Positions 12,546 to 24,184 of a DNA stretch of 64,000 nt are shown one piece after another. The stretch comes from Liquidambar formosana (Eukaryota; Streptophyta; Magnoliopsida; Saxifragales; Altingiaceae). The DNA is taken from positions 15,229,615 to 15,293,614 of the forward strand of contig CM077827.1 of assembly GCA_039720395.1 (NCBI GenBank). The letters run 5' to 3'. The notes beneath the pieces were generated by a model. That model worked only from the letters and a program-made list of their open reading frames with translations, did no database searches and was not told the origin of the DNA. A program made the translations under genes and the position numbers. How positions within the stretch are numbered: position 1 is the stretch's first letter; the number at the start of each line of letters is the position of its first letter.

Positions 12546-13598
12546 GAAAGGTCCTCTAATGTTGGCAATTCGAGTCAATTTCAGGTCCGTAGGCTAATGA
12601 GTCCTCTCCCACTTGACCATAGTAAAACCGACAGGTTCCACGGAACAAGAAGGTCTTTTTAAGGCCGGTATGGTTTGCATGGCGCCCATCTGGCAAAGAA
12701 TTCTCGAAGTCCAATAGAAAGAAGTCGATTTCAGCCCTATAAGTTTGACAAGAGCACACCCCGAGGTTCGAAAGAGCACTTGTTCATTGCACCCCCATAT
12801 AAAGACAAACCATTTGATGTTCCGCCATGACAGTGTTTGAAAATAACCTAACCAATCTCTTAAAAAGAGTGGCCCAGGAAGTTCAACCCGACAAAGGCAA
12901 AAGTGCTGGGGCTTATATAGATTGACAGTGGTAGGGGATAGAAATTTTAAGCGTTCGAGCAGCCACATCTGCAGTAAAAAGGGGTTCATTCCTAATGGTG
13001 TTTTAGGGTTGCTATGAACTTTATCTAAACCATTCAGGGTTTCAGCTAACACCAAGGGAATTATGTTGTGTCACTTGAGAAGAGGAGAAATCAACTCACA
13101 TATTTGAATAGGAACTTGAAGAATGCTAGTAGAGACAAGAAAGCGACTGATTAAACAGAAATCAAATGCATGCTGAATATGAAGGGTGAAAATCAAAGTA
13201 CCTGTGCTATCATGAGCCAAGAAGGAAGTCGCTAACTTCATTGAATCCACCATATGATCCTTTATAAAGATTGAAACATCTTTTTTAGGGATGCCAAGAA
13301 AGTCTAAGAAAGAAGCAACGTAATCCAAGCGAGGTATAGGAAGGATGAAGGGACCTGCGAGTGAAACTCCGAATAAAGCAGAGAATTCCTCCATAGTTGG
13401 GCATAATTCTTCATAATTGAATTGAAAGACATGGATTTGAGGATCCCAGAAATATATAGCAGCAGTAAGAAGAGTCATTTCAAGCTTCATGTGCCTTAAA
13501 GAGAACAATGGTTCCAAGCCAGAGCGCTTAAACTCAGTTTTGTCTTTGGCAGCCATAACTGTCAAAAACCCTCTCAAGAATCCATTTAGGGCTTCCAT
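12546..13598 (-). pseudogene. E3: DUF7745-like plant mobile-domain protein, truncated
   Basis: One continuous minus-strand frame starts at ATG 13598 (MEALNGFLRGFLTVMAAKDK). It includes ALLTAAIYFWDP-type and YEELCPTMEEFSALFGV blocks, which match my memory of the DUF7745/PMD-related family (FWDP... LVPTLEEY). It runs on through PLVLAETLNGLDKVHSNPK, a WLLERL segment, TSRILCQMGAMQ and GFTMVKWERTH. Two in-frame stops break it: TGA at 13073-13071 and TAG at 12596-12594. Both are one C-to-T change from a sense codon (CGA, CAG), and the frame stays homologous-looking across both. After PTDLKLTRIANIRGPF it is cut at 12545 by the Angela LTR, so the C-terminus lies left of the window. The function of the family is not established; plant mobile-domain proteins such as MAIN act in the nucleus in silencing and meristem maintenance. 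I chose the ATG at 13598 over upstream near-cognate starts because it lies about 48 bp below the TATA box. Confidence 0.65.
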
Positions 13599-13645
13599 AA
13601 TTATTGTCAATGAAAATAAGTGAGTTTGAAGGCTTCTCTCATGTG

Positions 13646-13818
13646 TTTTTATAAGGAAAAAGTCATAAATCCGAGTCTTGAGAGGAGTGGATCGTCAAAA
13701 TAGGAGAATTCCTAAAAAATTGTGAAACAGCACGTCAAGCTAGGGTAACTGTTCAAGCCTGGACGGTTAGCCACCAGGGCCCAGATGGTTAACCATCCAG
13801 CCCTGGTTAGTCACGTGA
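13646..13818 (-). promoter_or_regulatory. E3 promoter: TATA box plus double-dyad module
   Basis: Minus strand TTATAAAAACA (about 13645-13655) lies 47 bp before the ATG. The module at about 13743-13818 has inner palindromes GATGGTTAACCATC and TGGTGGCTAACC with an outer GTGACTAACCAGG / GAACAGTTACC pair. It is the same design as in E1, E2 and E4. Confidence 0.55.
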
Positions 13819-14115
13819 GCCTCCGCTTTGTTTTGCCTTGTTTTGCCAGGTTTTGCCTATTTTCGCTTTCGGATGGCTTTTTTAGGCCATTTTGACTCCT
13901 ACATGCTCAAATTTACTCAATTTTTCATTAATAAATAAATAAATAAAAAGAGCATGACAACATCATCATAATGAATTCCAGGAGTCATCACAAGTATCCA
14001 TGCTAAAAGCTAAAAAAGTGGTTCAAGGGTTATAGTTACAGAACTTTGCATAAAAAGCAAAGAAGATGATCATTGTTTTATTATTCCTATAATCCAAGCA
14101 AAGAGGTAAGTAAAC
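13819..14115. other. Spacer between E3 promoter and the end of E4
   Basis: No gene seen. It holds a repeated TTTTGCC motif (13835-13860) and an (AAAT)n run near 13930, and it serves as E3 upstream and E4 3' flanking DNA. Confidence 0.5.
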
Positions 14116-14409
14116 TCAACGAGTTCCAGTTCTTCTCTTATGACTCAACCCAGCTTCATCACGACCCGAATGAGATGCTCTAGGAGGGCGCATTGATTGT
14201 GGCGGCTGTGATGATGAAGCCTATTGCAAAGAAACTAAGTAAGAGAATAGGTGGGTTAAAACATTTCAATGATGACTTAAAAAAAGTTGAATACTTACTG
14301 AGGCCTCCAAACGTGCTTCTACTATGGACTTGGCTAAGCTCATTCTCACGAGATCACGTCTCAAACCCTCGCTAAGGTTGATGAACTCTTGGGCATATGC
14401 CGCGGGCAC
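14116..14409 (-). pseudogene. E4 exons 6-7 (3' part, left of the gypsy insertion)
   Basis: Intron 5 resumes at 14478 (CAAGTAAGTTC), has a TAACTAAT branch-point-like site and ends TGTCCTAG. Exon 6 (37 codons) ends GGCCTCA/GTAAGT. Exon 7 begins after TTTGCAATAG and encodes a short basic tail (SMRPPRASHSGRDEAG ... RRTGTR) before TGA at 14118-14116. Neither exon has a stop inside. Confidence 0.7.
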
Positions 14410-14478
14410 CTAGGACAATCAATGAGATTAGTTACGGGTAATTTTAGAAGGAAAGCACCCATAAAGAGAACTTACTTG

Positions 14479-16748
14479 TGTCACGACCCAAATTAATTAA
14501 GCCGTGATCAATATTAATAAATCTAGTTTAATTAAGAAAATCATTGAGGAAGCACGTGAATGGCACGTGTTAGAAAACCTGTAATTTTTAATAAAAATTT
14601 CGGCATGACCCATTCGTAAATGGAACATACCATAACAAAATCCTGTATAAAAGAGTTATAAAAGTTCCTGTCATCCATCATTGGTATCATCACATGCTAA
14701 ATAAACCATATAAAGAGACCTACGAAATTAAAATATTACAAACCATAAGTTATTACATGTCTAGTGCCTATTGGCCGAATACAAAGTGTTTAGTTAATAC
14801 ATATCCATAATATTAAAATTTTTCCCATCAAAGCATAGCACCTCAAGGCGAGGTCTCCCCAGCTATGAAATCATCTGAAAAAGGTTTATAAACATAGGAG
14901 TGAGTATAAAACTCAGTAGATATAATTTTCATATAGAAATAACCAAAGCATGATAATATAACCAATTAAAACCATGCTTAAAATAATTAAAACCCATGCA
15001 ATGTCATGAATGATATGCGACTCATGTCCATTTAACATAATCCATCATTACCAACCACTCCCGCAGGAGTCTTCGCGCGGAAACGGAGGATTTAAACCCA
15101 CCTCCAAGAGGACAACACAAGGGTTCCTACCTGGAACCGGAAAGTAGCCTCTGATTCGGGAACACAAGGGTCCCTACCTGGAACCGGAAAGTACCCAGGA
15201 CCAAAGGAATGGAAAACACCGCTAAGTCCCTTGACCGCTAGTAGTCCAAATCCAATGACCCGTTAATATACTTTTACCAAGTAATTAATCAAGTCCATTT
15301 CATGCATTTTATGCCAATGAATGCCATGAGAGCATAAAAACTCATACACGTGTCAGTTATTCCCAAAAAATCAACAATATATAATTATTTCATAATTATA
15401 TAACATGTGGGAGCTATGTAAAACATGTAAAATATAGACCAACAAGAATTTACATAGCATGTACCTTCCAAATAAACTAAAATATGACAAGTATATCAAC
15501 CCATATACTCCCAAAATTAATATTCCTAAATATAGGGTTACGTAAACTAGACCCCTCAGTACATGCATTACAAAATATACATGATAATACACCCAACAAT
15601 CACAAAAACTCATAAATAACACCAAAATATGTTTTTGTCCAACATATATGGGCTTATATACTAACCCATTATCATCCCTACGGTTAAAACCCATGAAAAT
15701 TACACCTACCTCACATATATTGCACCAAACGTAGAGAAAATGTGTTGGGAAGGTCGGATCTGAGCCTAGAAAACATGAATGAGCTCCAAACTTTACAGAT
15801 CAGGCTTGAATCCTCTCAAAGCACGTGTAGATCTTCAAATCCAGCCCCTAGAACGTGAATCCCAACGTTGATATGAGGAGAGAGAGTCAAAAACCCATGC
15901 ATGCAAGAGAAAAATGTGATTTTCTCTCTCCAAACACTCCCTTTCTCTCTCCTATCTTTCCCCTCTCTCTCTCTTTCTCTCTCAAGTCCCTAACACTCAA
16001 AATGCTGAAAATGGGTGTTAGAATCGTGATATGAGGGTTTTATAAGGGGTGAGGGGCATATGCGTCATTTACGCAAAAAAAAAAAATTTGCAAAATCCGC
16101 GATGCACGATCGATCGTAGGTTGAGGGTACGATCGATCGTGAAAAACAGAGGCAAAATTGCATTTCCGGGGCACTGACGATCGATCGTCCCAAGGTTAGG
16201 ATCGATCGTCACTTGCTGAAAATGCCCAGTAACTCAGGCAAATGTGTATAAACTCCCACAGTACTTACCACTACCTTATTTACATTAAAAACATTTAAGT
16301 AATTTACTTTAAGTTATTTAATGAAAATAAGCAAATAACCCCCCATTTGAATCCAAATAAAATATCAAAAAAATCAAATTCCAAGTAAATCAAAATCTCA
16401 TTTTCAAGTTTTAGTACAAAATCCGACTCCCGACAGATTTTTCAAAAACAAACGTACGAGGAAACCGATCGAAACGTGATAATAAAATCCCATAAAATCA
16501 CATATATCTTATAATATTATAAACTTCCATTACCGCCAAAAATTATCTTTAAAAACGAAGTTTTTCGAAAATCCATTTTTTCCAACACTTAGCCAAATTT
16601 CAGCAGTCTAAAATTGTGAAATCACAAACATGTTAACATCGTACCCATGTGATGCCTATGCACCACAATACCTGACAAAACAACTAATATACATGTAAAT
16701 CATGCATTAAAAGTGAGATTATCCTAATTAAATGATGCGGGCATTACA
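14479..16748 (-). repeat. 3' LTR of the Tekay-like element
   Basis: Plus-strand TGTCACGACCC...GGGCATTACA, 2270 bp. A TATA box on the minus strand (CCTTATAAAACCC) lies at about 16037-16046. Four ATCGATCG palindromes lie just upstream of it at 16106-16210. A pyrimidine-rich block (CTCTCTCT) on the plus strand near 15930-15985 becomes a GA-rich start of the transcript. Confidence 0.95.
16106..16210. promoter_or_regulatory. Cluster of ACGATCGATCGT palindromes in the LTR
   Basis: The perfect 12-bp palindrome ACGATCGATCGT occurs at 16106-16117, 16129-16140 and 16177-16188. A near copy (GGATCGATCGTC) lies at 16199-16210. The same cluster is in the other LTR at 23515-23619. It lies 60-170 bp upstream of the LTR TATA box, where enhancers or factor-binding sites are expected. 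Confidence 0.6.
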
Positions 16749-16768
16749 ATTCCTCCCTCCTAAAAGAG
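16749..16768 (-). other. Polypurine tract
   Basis: Minus strand TTTTAGGAGGGAGGAAT directly before the 3' LTR: the expected plus-strand primer site. Confidence 0.85.
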
Positions 16769-16795
16769 AATTCGTCCTCGAATTCAATTCTTACC

Positions 16796-19700
16796 TTACT
16801 TATCGAACAGATATGGATAGGTTTCACGCATGAACCACTCTAATTCCCAAGTAGCTTCTTCTTCGCCATGATGGTTCCATAACACTTTTACTAAAGGAAT
16901 AGTCTTACCACGTAAGACCTTTTCACGGTAATCCAAAACCCGAATAGGATATTCCGCATAGGTGGCATCTTCCTCCACTTCTATATCTTGCCAATCAATC
17001 ACATGAGATGGATCATGAACATACTTGCGTAACATGGATACGTGGAACACATTGTGCACTTTACCAAACTGCAATGGTAATGCCAACTCATAAGCATTGA
17101 GACCTCTCGTGCCAATGATCCTAAATGGTCCAATGAAACGTGGTGCAAGCTTCCCCTTCTTGCCAAAACGAAACACTCCCTTTCGGGGTGACACTTTCAA
17201 CATTACAAAGTCTCCAAGTTGAAAGGTCAAAGGTGTTTGTCGCTTATCAGCATAGCTCTTGTACCTACTCTGAGCTGTCTTAAGTCGCTCTCTGATGAGT
17301 TTGACTTTATCTGTGGTCTCCTGAATCAACTCTGGTCCCAGTAAAGTTCCTTCACCAGTCTCTGCCCAACACATAGGAGATCTACATGGTCTCCCATACA
17401 ACGCTTCGAAAGGTGCCATCCCGATACTAGCCTGAAAGCTGTTATTGTAAGAAAACTCTGCCAAAGCCAAGTGTTCTTGCCAACTTCCCTTAAAGTCCAA
17501 AACGCATGCTCGCAACATATCCTCCAAAATTTGATTAACACGCTCAGTCTGCCCATCTGTCTGTGGATGATAAGCCGAACTAAGGTGTAATCGAGTACCC
17601 AACTCCCTTTGTAAACTCTGCCAAAACTGAGAAAGGAAATGAGGATCTCTATCAGATACAATCGATTTGGGGACTCCATGCAAACGTACTATCTCTCTGA
17701 TGTACAACCGAGCCAACTTCTCGGCTGAGTCAGTCGATCGCACAGCCATAAAGTGAGCGGACTTGGTCAAACGGTCTACTACCACCCAAATAGTGTCATG
17801 ACCTCTCTGAGTACGTGGCAAACCACTGATGAAATCCATAGTGATTTCCTCCCACTTCCACTGAGGGGGCGGTAAAGGCTGTAATTGCCCAAAAGGCTTC
17901 CTATGGTCAGCTTTGACCTGCTGACACGTATAACATTTAGCAACAAACCTTGCCACGTCACACTTCATACCTTTCCACCAGAACTGCCTTTTTAAGTCTC
18001 TATACATCTTATTATTGCCTGGATGAATAGAAAACTTCGATCGGTGAGCAAGACTAAGAACTTCTTCCTTAATCTTCTCATTACATGGAACTGCAAGTCT
18101 ATCCTGGTACCTCAAACCACCATTAGGATCTATGGTCCATCCAGGTACATCTTCACCATTCAGTAATCTACCACGGATATCCACCAACTTAGGATCTTCA
18201 TATTGAGCTTTCACAATCTTAGGAATGGGGTAAGGTCTCACCAAATTATAGACACATTCTTTACCTGCTAAACCACCAACAAACAAATTATGGTCACACA
18301 AGGCATTTACCATCCTCCAATGGTGGACAGAAATACTATATAAAGTCCCACAAGACTTCCTGCTCAAAGCATCTGCTACAACATTAGCCTTCCCAGGGTG
18401 ATACTTCAGTTCAAAATCATAATCTTCCAAATACTCCACCCATCTTCTCTGCCTGAGATTCAAATCCCTTTGGGTAAAAATATACTTTAAGCTCTTATGG
18501 TCAGAAAAGACCTCAAACTTCTCACCATACAAATAACATCTCCAAAGTTTCAGTGCAAACACTACAGCTGCAAGTTCTAAATCATGAGTAGGATAATTCA
18601 TCTCATGCGGCTTCAACTGTCTAGAACCGTATGCAACAACTCTCTCAGTCTGCATCAACACACATCCCAATCCACTCAAGGATGCATCACAATACACGGT
18701 ATACCCCAACCCACTAGTTGGAATGATCAAAACTGGTGCAGATGTTAGACAAGACTTCAACTCCTCAAATGCTTCCTCACAAACATTGTCCCAAATAAAG
18801 GGTACATCTTTCCTGGTTAACCTCGTAAGAGGTGCAGCAACGCTAGAGAAACCTTCTACAAATCTCCGATAATAACCTACCAAACCTAGGAAACTGCGAA
18901 TCTCAGTCACGTTCCTGGGTCTAGGCCAATTCAAAATAGCTTCAACCTTGGACGGGTCTACTGCAATACCTTCTTCAGATACTATGTGTCCCAAAAACTT
19001 CACTTGGTTCAACCAGAAGTCACACTTCTCCCACTTGGCATACAACCTATGCTCTCTTAAAGTCTGCAATACAATTGCCAAATGATGTGCGTGTTCCTCT
19101 TGAGTCCTCGAATATACCAAAATATCATCAATAAATACAACCACAAATTGATCTAGATAAGGACGAAACACACGATTCATTAAGTCCATAAAAGCTGCAG
19201 GTGCATTGGTCAATCCAAAAGGCATCACTAAAAACTCATAATGACCATATCGAGAATTAAAAGCAGTCTTCTCAACATCCTCATCTCGAACAAGCATTTG
19301 ATGATAACCAGAACGCAAGTCAATCTTGGAAAAGAACTGGGACCCGCGTAATTGGTCAAATAAATCATCAATACGAGGCAATGGATACTTGTTCTTGATG
19401 GTAACACGATTTAACTGTCTATAATCAATACATAATCTCAAGGACCCATCCTTCTTCTTTACAAAAAGTACAGGTGCACCCCAGGGTGATCTACTCTCCT
19501 GGATAAAACCTTTCGCCTTGAGTTCTTCAATCTGAGTCTTCAGCTCTCGAAGCTCAACAGGAGCCATTCTATATGGCATAATAGAAATAGGTCCCGTTCC
19601 CGGTTGCAAATCAATAGTAAAGTCTACCTCCCTCCTAGGGGGCAAACCTGGTAATTCATCTGGGAATACATCAAGAAATTCCCGTACAATGGGAATGTGG

Positions 19701-21640
19701 TGGGGATGTATGCCCTCAGCATCTTCACCCTTGATTGCCGCTAGAAAACTCAAATAACTACTCTTCTTGAAACGCCGAATTTGGATATCAAACAAGATAT
19801 CCGGATGGAGAGTATGTCTATCTCCATAGAAAGAGAAAACTTCACCACTAGAGTTATGGAAAGTTACCTTCTTCTTGTAACAATCCATTACAGCTCTATA
19901 ATTGGCTAACCAATCCATGCCAATGATGATATCATAACCAGATACATCTAAAATGATGAGATCTATCAACATCTCCTGACCCACAATGTTAATACAACAT
20001 TCACGGCAAATATAACTAGTCATGAAACAATTCCCAAGAGGAGTATCTACTTCCAATGTAAAACCCAAATCATCATACTTCAATTCCAAAGTATTAGCAA
20101 ACGATGAAGAAATAAATGAATGTGTGGATCCCGGATCAAACAAAACTTTAGCCCATACTCCAAAGACTAGGAATGTACCTTCAACCACTGCATTAGAGGC
20201 TCCCTCTTCCTGGCGATGCATAGCAAACACTCGCCCATGCTGACGATTACCCTGTCCTCTTCCACTACCACCTCCACCTCCACCACGCCCCTGGCGGTTC
20301 TGGGGTTGCTGACCATATCCCTGTGGTGGCTGCTGCTGTTGCGGTGATTGGTATTGAGGTTGGGGGTACTGAGGTGGTTGATAATATTGTTGTTGGTACG
20401 GCTGGGTGATGTGTTGTTGTCCATAATATGGGGGTGGCATGAAATAGGACTGAGAATGCACCGGCATTGGTGATTGTCCCTGATAACCATATCCTTGTTG
20501 GGGGAAATATGGTGGTGGGGAATTCACAGATGGTTGTCGGGAGGATGATGAACCCCCAGTCAACAATGGACAATTAGGTTTGATATGCCCCTTCTGTTTA
20601 CAGTGAAAACATGTCTTCTGGCTTCCACTACTTCCACTGGAACTGCTACTACTACTATTCTTCCCTGGTTGAGGTGGTTTGAACTGAATCCCTTTTGGAC
20701 GAAGGTTGGGATTAGTTACAAAACCTCCACCCTGCTGTTGTGGCTTCTTTCCTGTACCAGAACCACTAGCACCATCCTTTCGTGGTTGTGGATTATTCCT
20801 TCTGCGTTCTCTCTCTAGAGCCCTGTCTTCTCTATAGCCCAGGTGTTCCTCTTCAGCAGCTAAAACAGAGCTCACAAGTCTTTTAAAATCATTAATCATT
20901 AAATGATTCACCTTGCCTTGCAGAGTACGGTTCAAACCCCATTCGTATCTCCTACACTTTTCTTTCTCATCCGCATTCATTCCCACAGAAAATCTACACA
21001 ACTCCACAAACTTGGAAGTGTACTTTTGAGCAGTCATCTCCCCTTGCTTCAAATTCATCAGTTCCCGGATCTTATTGTTCTTGAAGGCTTCCGGATAAAA
21101 ATTATCATTGAACTTGGACTCAAATTGCTCCCAAGTCATAGCTCCCAACTCCTCAAGTGAACCTTGGCTAGTCCACCAATCCTCAGCCATGTCAGTGAAC
21201 AAGCTAGAGGCAAATTCCACCCAATAGGACTTGGGTATACGGGCTAATTTCAAGTCAGCTTTCACCCTACGAATCCATTGGTCAGCCTTTGCTGGGTCGT
21301 GGTCCCCATCAAATCTAGAGGGTTTGACTTCACGAAACTCCTTCCTTAACAGTGACTTCCGAGTCAACTCGACCAACTCTGGGTCCTGATTCTGATAAGT
21401 GTTAGTGGCTAAGTTAGCCTGCAGCCCTTGCATGGCAGCAAAAAGGGCATCCAATTGAGCCGGATTGAAATTTTCTTGTATAGGTGGAGGGTTCCCAACT
21501 TGTTCCCCAACTGGGACCTGTGGTGGGTCTTGTGCATTGGCTTCGACCTCAGCTCGTGCTTGTGCTTCAGCTTCAGCCCGAGCCCGGGCTTCAGCGGCAC
21601 GACGACTGTTACGAGTGTTCCTTGGCATTCTAGTAGACAT
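16796..21640 (-). CDS. Gag-Pol polyprotein of Tekay-like chromovirus
   Basis: Intact frame of 1614 residues from ATG 21640 ([14 protein letters not shown]); an upstream in-frame Met at 21676 adds 12 less likely residues. Domains in order: gag about 70-260 ([17 protein letters not shown]), zinc knuckle [14 protein letters not shown] 344-357, Q/Y/P-rich linker, aspartic protease [11 protein letters not shown] with the active triad DPGS near 502-505 (a form common in this lineage, as I recall), RT with FIDD 836-839, RNase H from about 983 ([11 protein letters not shown]), integrase zinc finger H1199-H1206-C1236-C1239, integrase triad D1269, D1330, E1366 (35 residues between the last two), and a chromodomain-like end about 1565-1610 ([18 protein letters not shown]). 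It makes the proteins for reverse transcription and integration; the chromodomain steers insertion to chromatin marks. No missing catalytic residue seen. Confidence 0.95.
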   Translation of the reverse strand: MSTRMPRNTRNSRRAAEARARAEAEAQARAEVEANAQDPPQVPVGEQVGNPPPIQENFNPAQLDALFAAMQGLQANLATNTYQNQDPELVELTRKSLLRKEFREVKPSRFDGDHDPAKADQWIRRVKADLKLARIPKSYWVEFASSLFTDMAEDWWTSQGSLEELGAMTWEQFESKFNDNFYPEAFKNNKIRELMNLKQGEMTAQKYTSKFVELCRFSVGMNADEKEKCRRYEWGLNRTLQGKVNHLMINDFKRLVSSVLAAEEEHLGYREDRALERERRRNNPQPRKDGASGSGTGKKPQQQGGGFVTNPNLRPKGIQFKPPQPGKNSSSSSSSGSSGSQKTCFHCKQKGHIKPNCPLLTGGSSSSRQPSVNSPPPYFPQQGYGYQGQSPMPVHSQSYFMPPPYYGQQHITQPYQQQYYQPPQYPQPQYQSPQQQQPPQGYGQQPQNRQGRGGGGGGSGRGQGNRQHGRVFAMHRQEEGASNAVVEGTFLVFGVWAKVLFDPGSTHSFISSSFANTLELKYDDLGFTLEVDTPLGNCFMTSYICRECCINIVGQEMLIDLIILDVSGYDIIIGMDWLANYRAVMDCYKKKVTFHNSSGEVFSFYGDRHTLHPDILFDIQIRRFKKSSYLSFLAAIKGEDAEGIHPHHIPIVREFLDVFPDELPGLPPRREVDFTIDLQPGTGPISIMPYRMAPVELRELKTQIEELKAKGFIQESRSPWGAPVLFVKKKDGSLRLCIDYRQLNRVTIKNKYPLPRIDDLFDQLRGSQFFSKIDLRSGYHQMLVRDEDVEKTAFNSRYGHYEFLVMPFGLTNAPAAFMDLMNRVFRPYLDQFVVVFIDDILVYSRTQEEHAHHLAIVLQTLREHRLYAKWEKCDFWLNQVKFLGHIVSEEGIAVDPSKVEAILNWPRPRNVTEIRSFLGLVGYYRRFVEGFSSVAAPLTRLTRKDVPFIWDNVCEEAFEELKSCLTSAPVLIIPTSGLGYTVYCDASLSGLGCVLMQTERVVAYGSRQLKPHEMNYPTHDLELAAVVFALKLWRCYLYGEKFEVFSDHKSLKYIFTQRDLNLRQRRWVEYLEDYDFELKYHPGKANVVADALSRKSCGTLYSISVHHWRMVNALCDHNLFVGGLAGKECVYNLVRPYPIPKIVKAQYEDPKLVDIRGRLLNGEDVPGWTIDPNGGLRYQDRLAVPCNEKIKEEVLSLAHRSKFSIHPGNNKMYRDLKRQFWWKGMKCDVARFVAKCYTCQQVKADHRKPFGQLQPLPPPQWKWEEITMDFISGLPRTQRGHDTIWVVVDRLTKSAHFMAVRSTDSAEKLARLYIREIVRLHGVPKSIVSDRDPHFLSQFWQSLQRELGTRLHLSSAYHPQTDGQTERVNQILEDMLRACVLDFKGSWQEHLALAEFSYNNSFQASIGMAPFEALYGRPCRSPMCWAETGEGTLLGPELIQETTDKVKLIRERLKTAQSRYKSYADKRQTPLTFQLGDFVMLKVSPRKGVFRFGKKGKLAPRFIGPFRIIGTRGLNAYELALPLQFGKVHNVFHVSMLRKYVHDPSHVIDWQDIEVEEDATYAEYPIRVLDYREKVLRGKTIPLVKVLWNHHGEEEATWELEWFMRETYPYLFDK

Positions 21641-21868
21641 AAACAAACTATCATATATATACCATAGATAGAACATTGTTCTCTAGTGTGTGTTATATTA
21701 TACCACGTGCACACCAAATCATTAACACCCAATAAATTATCCAATATGTGTAACCTAACAGGTTTCTAGGTTCGCATAGAACACAAACAAATTCTAAATC
21801 AACATGTTATTATCCCTACATGTTAATTATAATTATACAGGTATACTCCCATATGGACCTACTAGCAA

Positions 21869-21880
21869 GCTCTGATACCA
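21869..21880 (-). other. Primer-binding site, tRNA-iMet
   Basis: Minus strand TGGTATCAGAGC, a perfect match to the tRNA-iMet consensus, 7 bp inside the 5' LTR. Confidence 0.95.
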
Positions 21881-21887
21881 AAAGAAT

Positions 21888-24182
21888 TGTCACGACCCAA
21901 ATTAATTAAGCCGTGATCAATATTAATAAATCTAGTTTAATTAAGAAAATCATTGAGGAAGCACGTGAATGGCACGTGTTAGAAAACCTGTAATTTTTAA
22001 TAAAAATTTCGGCATGACCCATTCGTAAATGGAACATACCATAACAAAATCCTGTATAAAAGAGTTATAAAAGTTCCTGTCATCCATCATTGGTATCATC
22101 ACATGCTAAATAAACCATATAAAGAGACCTACGAAATTAAAATATTACAAACCATAAGTTATTACATGTCTAGTGCCTATTGGCCGAATACAAAGTGTTT
22201 AGTTAATACATATCCATAATATTAAAATTTTTCCCATCAAAGCATAGCACCTCAAGGCGAGGTCTCCCCAGCTATGAAATCATCTGAAAAAGGTTTATAA
22301 ACATAGGAGTGAGTATAAAACTCAGTAGATATAATTTTCATATAGAAATAACCAAAGCATGATAATATAACCAATTAAAACCATGCTTAAAATAATTAAA
22401 ACCCATGCAATGTCATGAATGATATGCGACTCATGTCCATTTAACATAATCCATCATTACCAACCACTCCCGCAGGAGTCTTCGCGCGGAAACGGAGGAT
22501 TTAAACCCACCTCCAAGAGGACAACACAAGGGTTCCTACCTGGAACCGGAAAGTAGCCTCTGATTCGGGAACACAAGGGTCCCTACCTGGAACCGGAAAG
22601 TACCCAGGACCAAAGGAATGGAAAACACCGCTAAGTCCCTTGACCGCTAGTAGTCCAAATCCAATGACCCGTTAATATACTTTTACCAAGTAATTAATCA
22701 AGTCCATTTCATGCATTTTATGCCAATGAATGCCATGAGAGCATAAAAACTCATACACGTGTCAGTTATTCCCAAAAAATCAACAATATATAATTATTTC
22801 ATAATTATATAACATGTGGGAGCTATGTAAAACATGTAAAATATAGACCAACAAGAATTTACATAGCATGTACCTTCCAAATAAACTAAAATATGACAAG
22901 TATATCAACCCATATACTCCCAAAATTAATATTCCTAAATATAGGGTTACGTAAACTAGACCCCTCAGTACATGCATTACAAAATATACATGATAATACA
23001 CCCAACAATCACAAAAACTCATAAATAACACCAAAATATGTTTTTGTCCAACATATATGGGCTTATATACTAACCCATTATCATCCCTACGGTTAAAACC
23101 CATGAAAATTACACCTACCTCACATATATTGCACCAAACGTAGAGAAAATGTGTTGGGAAGGTCGGATCTGAGCCTAGAAAACATGAATGAGCTCCAAAC
23201 TTTACAGATCAGGCTTGAATCCTCTCAAAGCACGTGTAGATCTTCAAATCCAGCCCCTAGAACGTGAATCCCAACGTTGATATGAGGAGAGAGAGTCAAA
23301 AACCCATGCATGCAAGAGAAAAATGTGATTTTCTCTCTCCAAACACTCCCTTTCTCTCTCCTATCTTTCCCCTCTCTCTCTCTTTCTCTCTCAAGTCCCT
23401 AACACTCAAAATGCTGAAAATGGGTGTTAGAATCGTGATATGAGGGTTTTATAAGGGGTGAGGGGCATATGCGTCATTTACGCAAAAAAAAAAAATTTGC
23501 AAAATCCGCGATGCACGATCGATCGTAGGTTGAGGGTACGATCGATCGTGAAAAACAGAGGCAAAATTGCATTTCCGGGGCACTGACGATCGATCGTCCC
23601 AAGGTTAGGATCGATCGTCACTTGCTGAAAATGCCCAGTAACTCAGGCAAATGTGTATAAACTCCCACAGTACTTACCACTACCTTATTTACATTAAAAA
23701 CATTTAAGTAATCTTCTCCATTCTTTTATTCTTCCTTTTACTTTAAGTTATTTAATGAAAATAAGCAAATAACCCCCCATTTGAATCCAAATAAAATATC
23801 AAAAAAATCAAATTCCAAGTAAATCAAAATCTCATTTTCAAGTTTTAGTACAAAATCCGACTCCCGACAGATTTTTCAAAAACAAACGTACGAGGAAACC
23901 GATCGAAACGTGATAATAAAATCCCATAAAATCACATATATCTTATAATATTATAAACTTCCATTACCGCCAAAAATTATCTTTAAAAACGAAGTTTTTC
24001 GAAAATCCATTTTTTCCAACACTTAGCCAAATTTCAGCAGTCTAAAATTGTGAAATCACAAACATGTTAACATCGTACCCATGTGATGCCTATGCACCAC
24101 AATACCTGACAAAACAACTAATATACATGTAAATCATGCATTAAAAGTGAGATTATCCTAATTAAATGATGCGGGCATTACA
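21888..24182 (-). repeat. 5' LTR of the Tekay-like element
   Basis: Same sequence as 14479-16748 at a constant offset of 7409 bp, except for a 25-bp pyrimidine-rich insertion at 23713-23737. It would drive transcription of the internal gag-pol frame leftward. TATA box at about 23446-23455. Confidence 0.95.
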
Positions 24183-24184
24183 AC

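Larger units (their letters stand above)
14479..24182 (-). mobile_element. Complete Ty3/gypsy chromovirus, Tekay (Del)-like
   Basis: A 9704-bp element flanked by a perfect 5-bp duplication ACTTG (14474-14478 and 24183-24187). It has two LTRs of 2270 and 2295 bp, a tRNA-iMet primer-binding site, a polypurine tract and one uninterrupted gag-pol frame ending in a chromodomain-like region. The order PR-RT-RH-IN plus C-terminal chromodomain marks a chromovirus. Tekay assignment is by LTR size and the [13 protein letters not shown] / C-terminal pattern, from memory. By eye the LTRs are identical apart from one 25-bp indel, so the insertion is young and the element may be competent. It sits in the PMD gene E4, in the same orientation. 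Confidence 0.95.

Noticed and set aside
15371..15694. 107-codon ORF, repeated exactly at 22780-23103
   Set aside because: It is LTR sequence, so the pair is identical because the LTRs are; no known domain and no start context.
20022..21667. Several 70-100-codon plus-strand ORFs
   Set aside because: They are shadows of the intact gag-pol frame on the minus strand.
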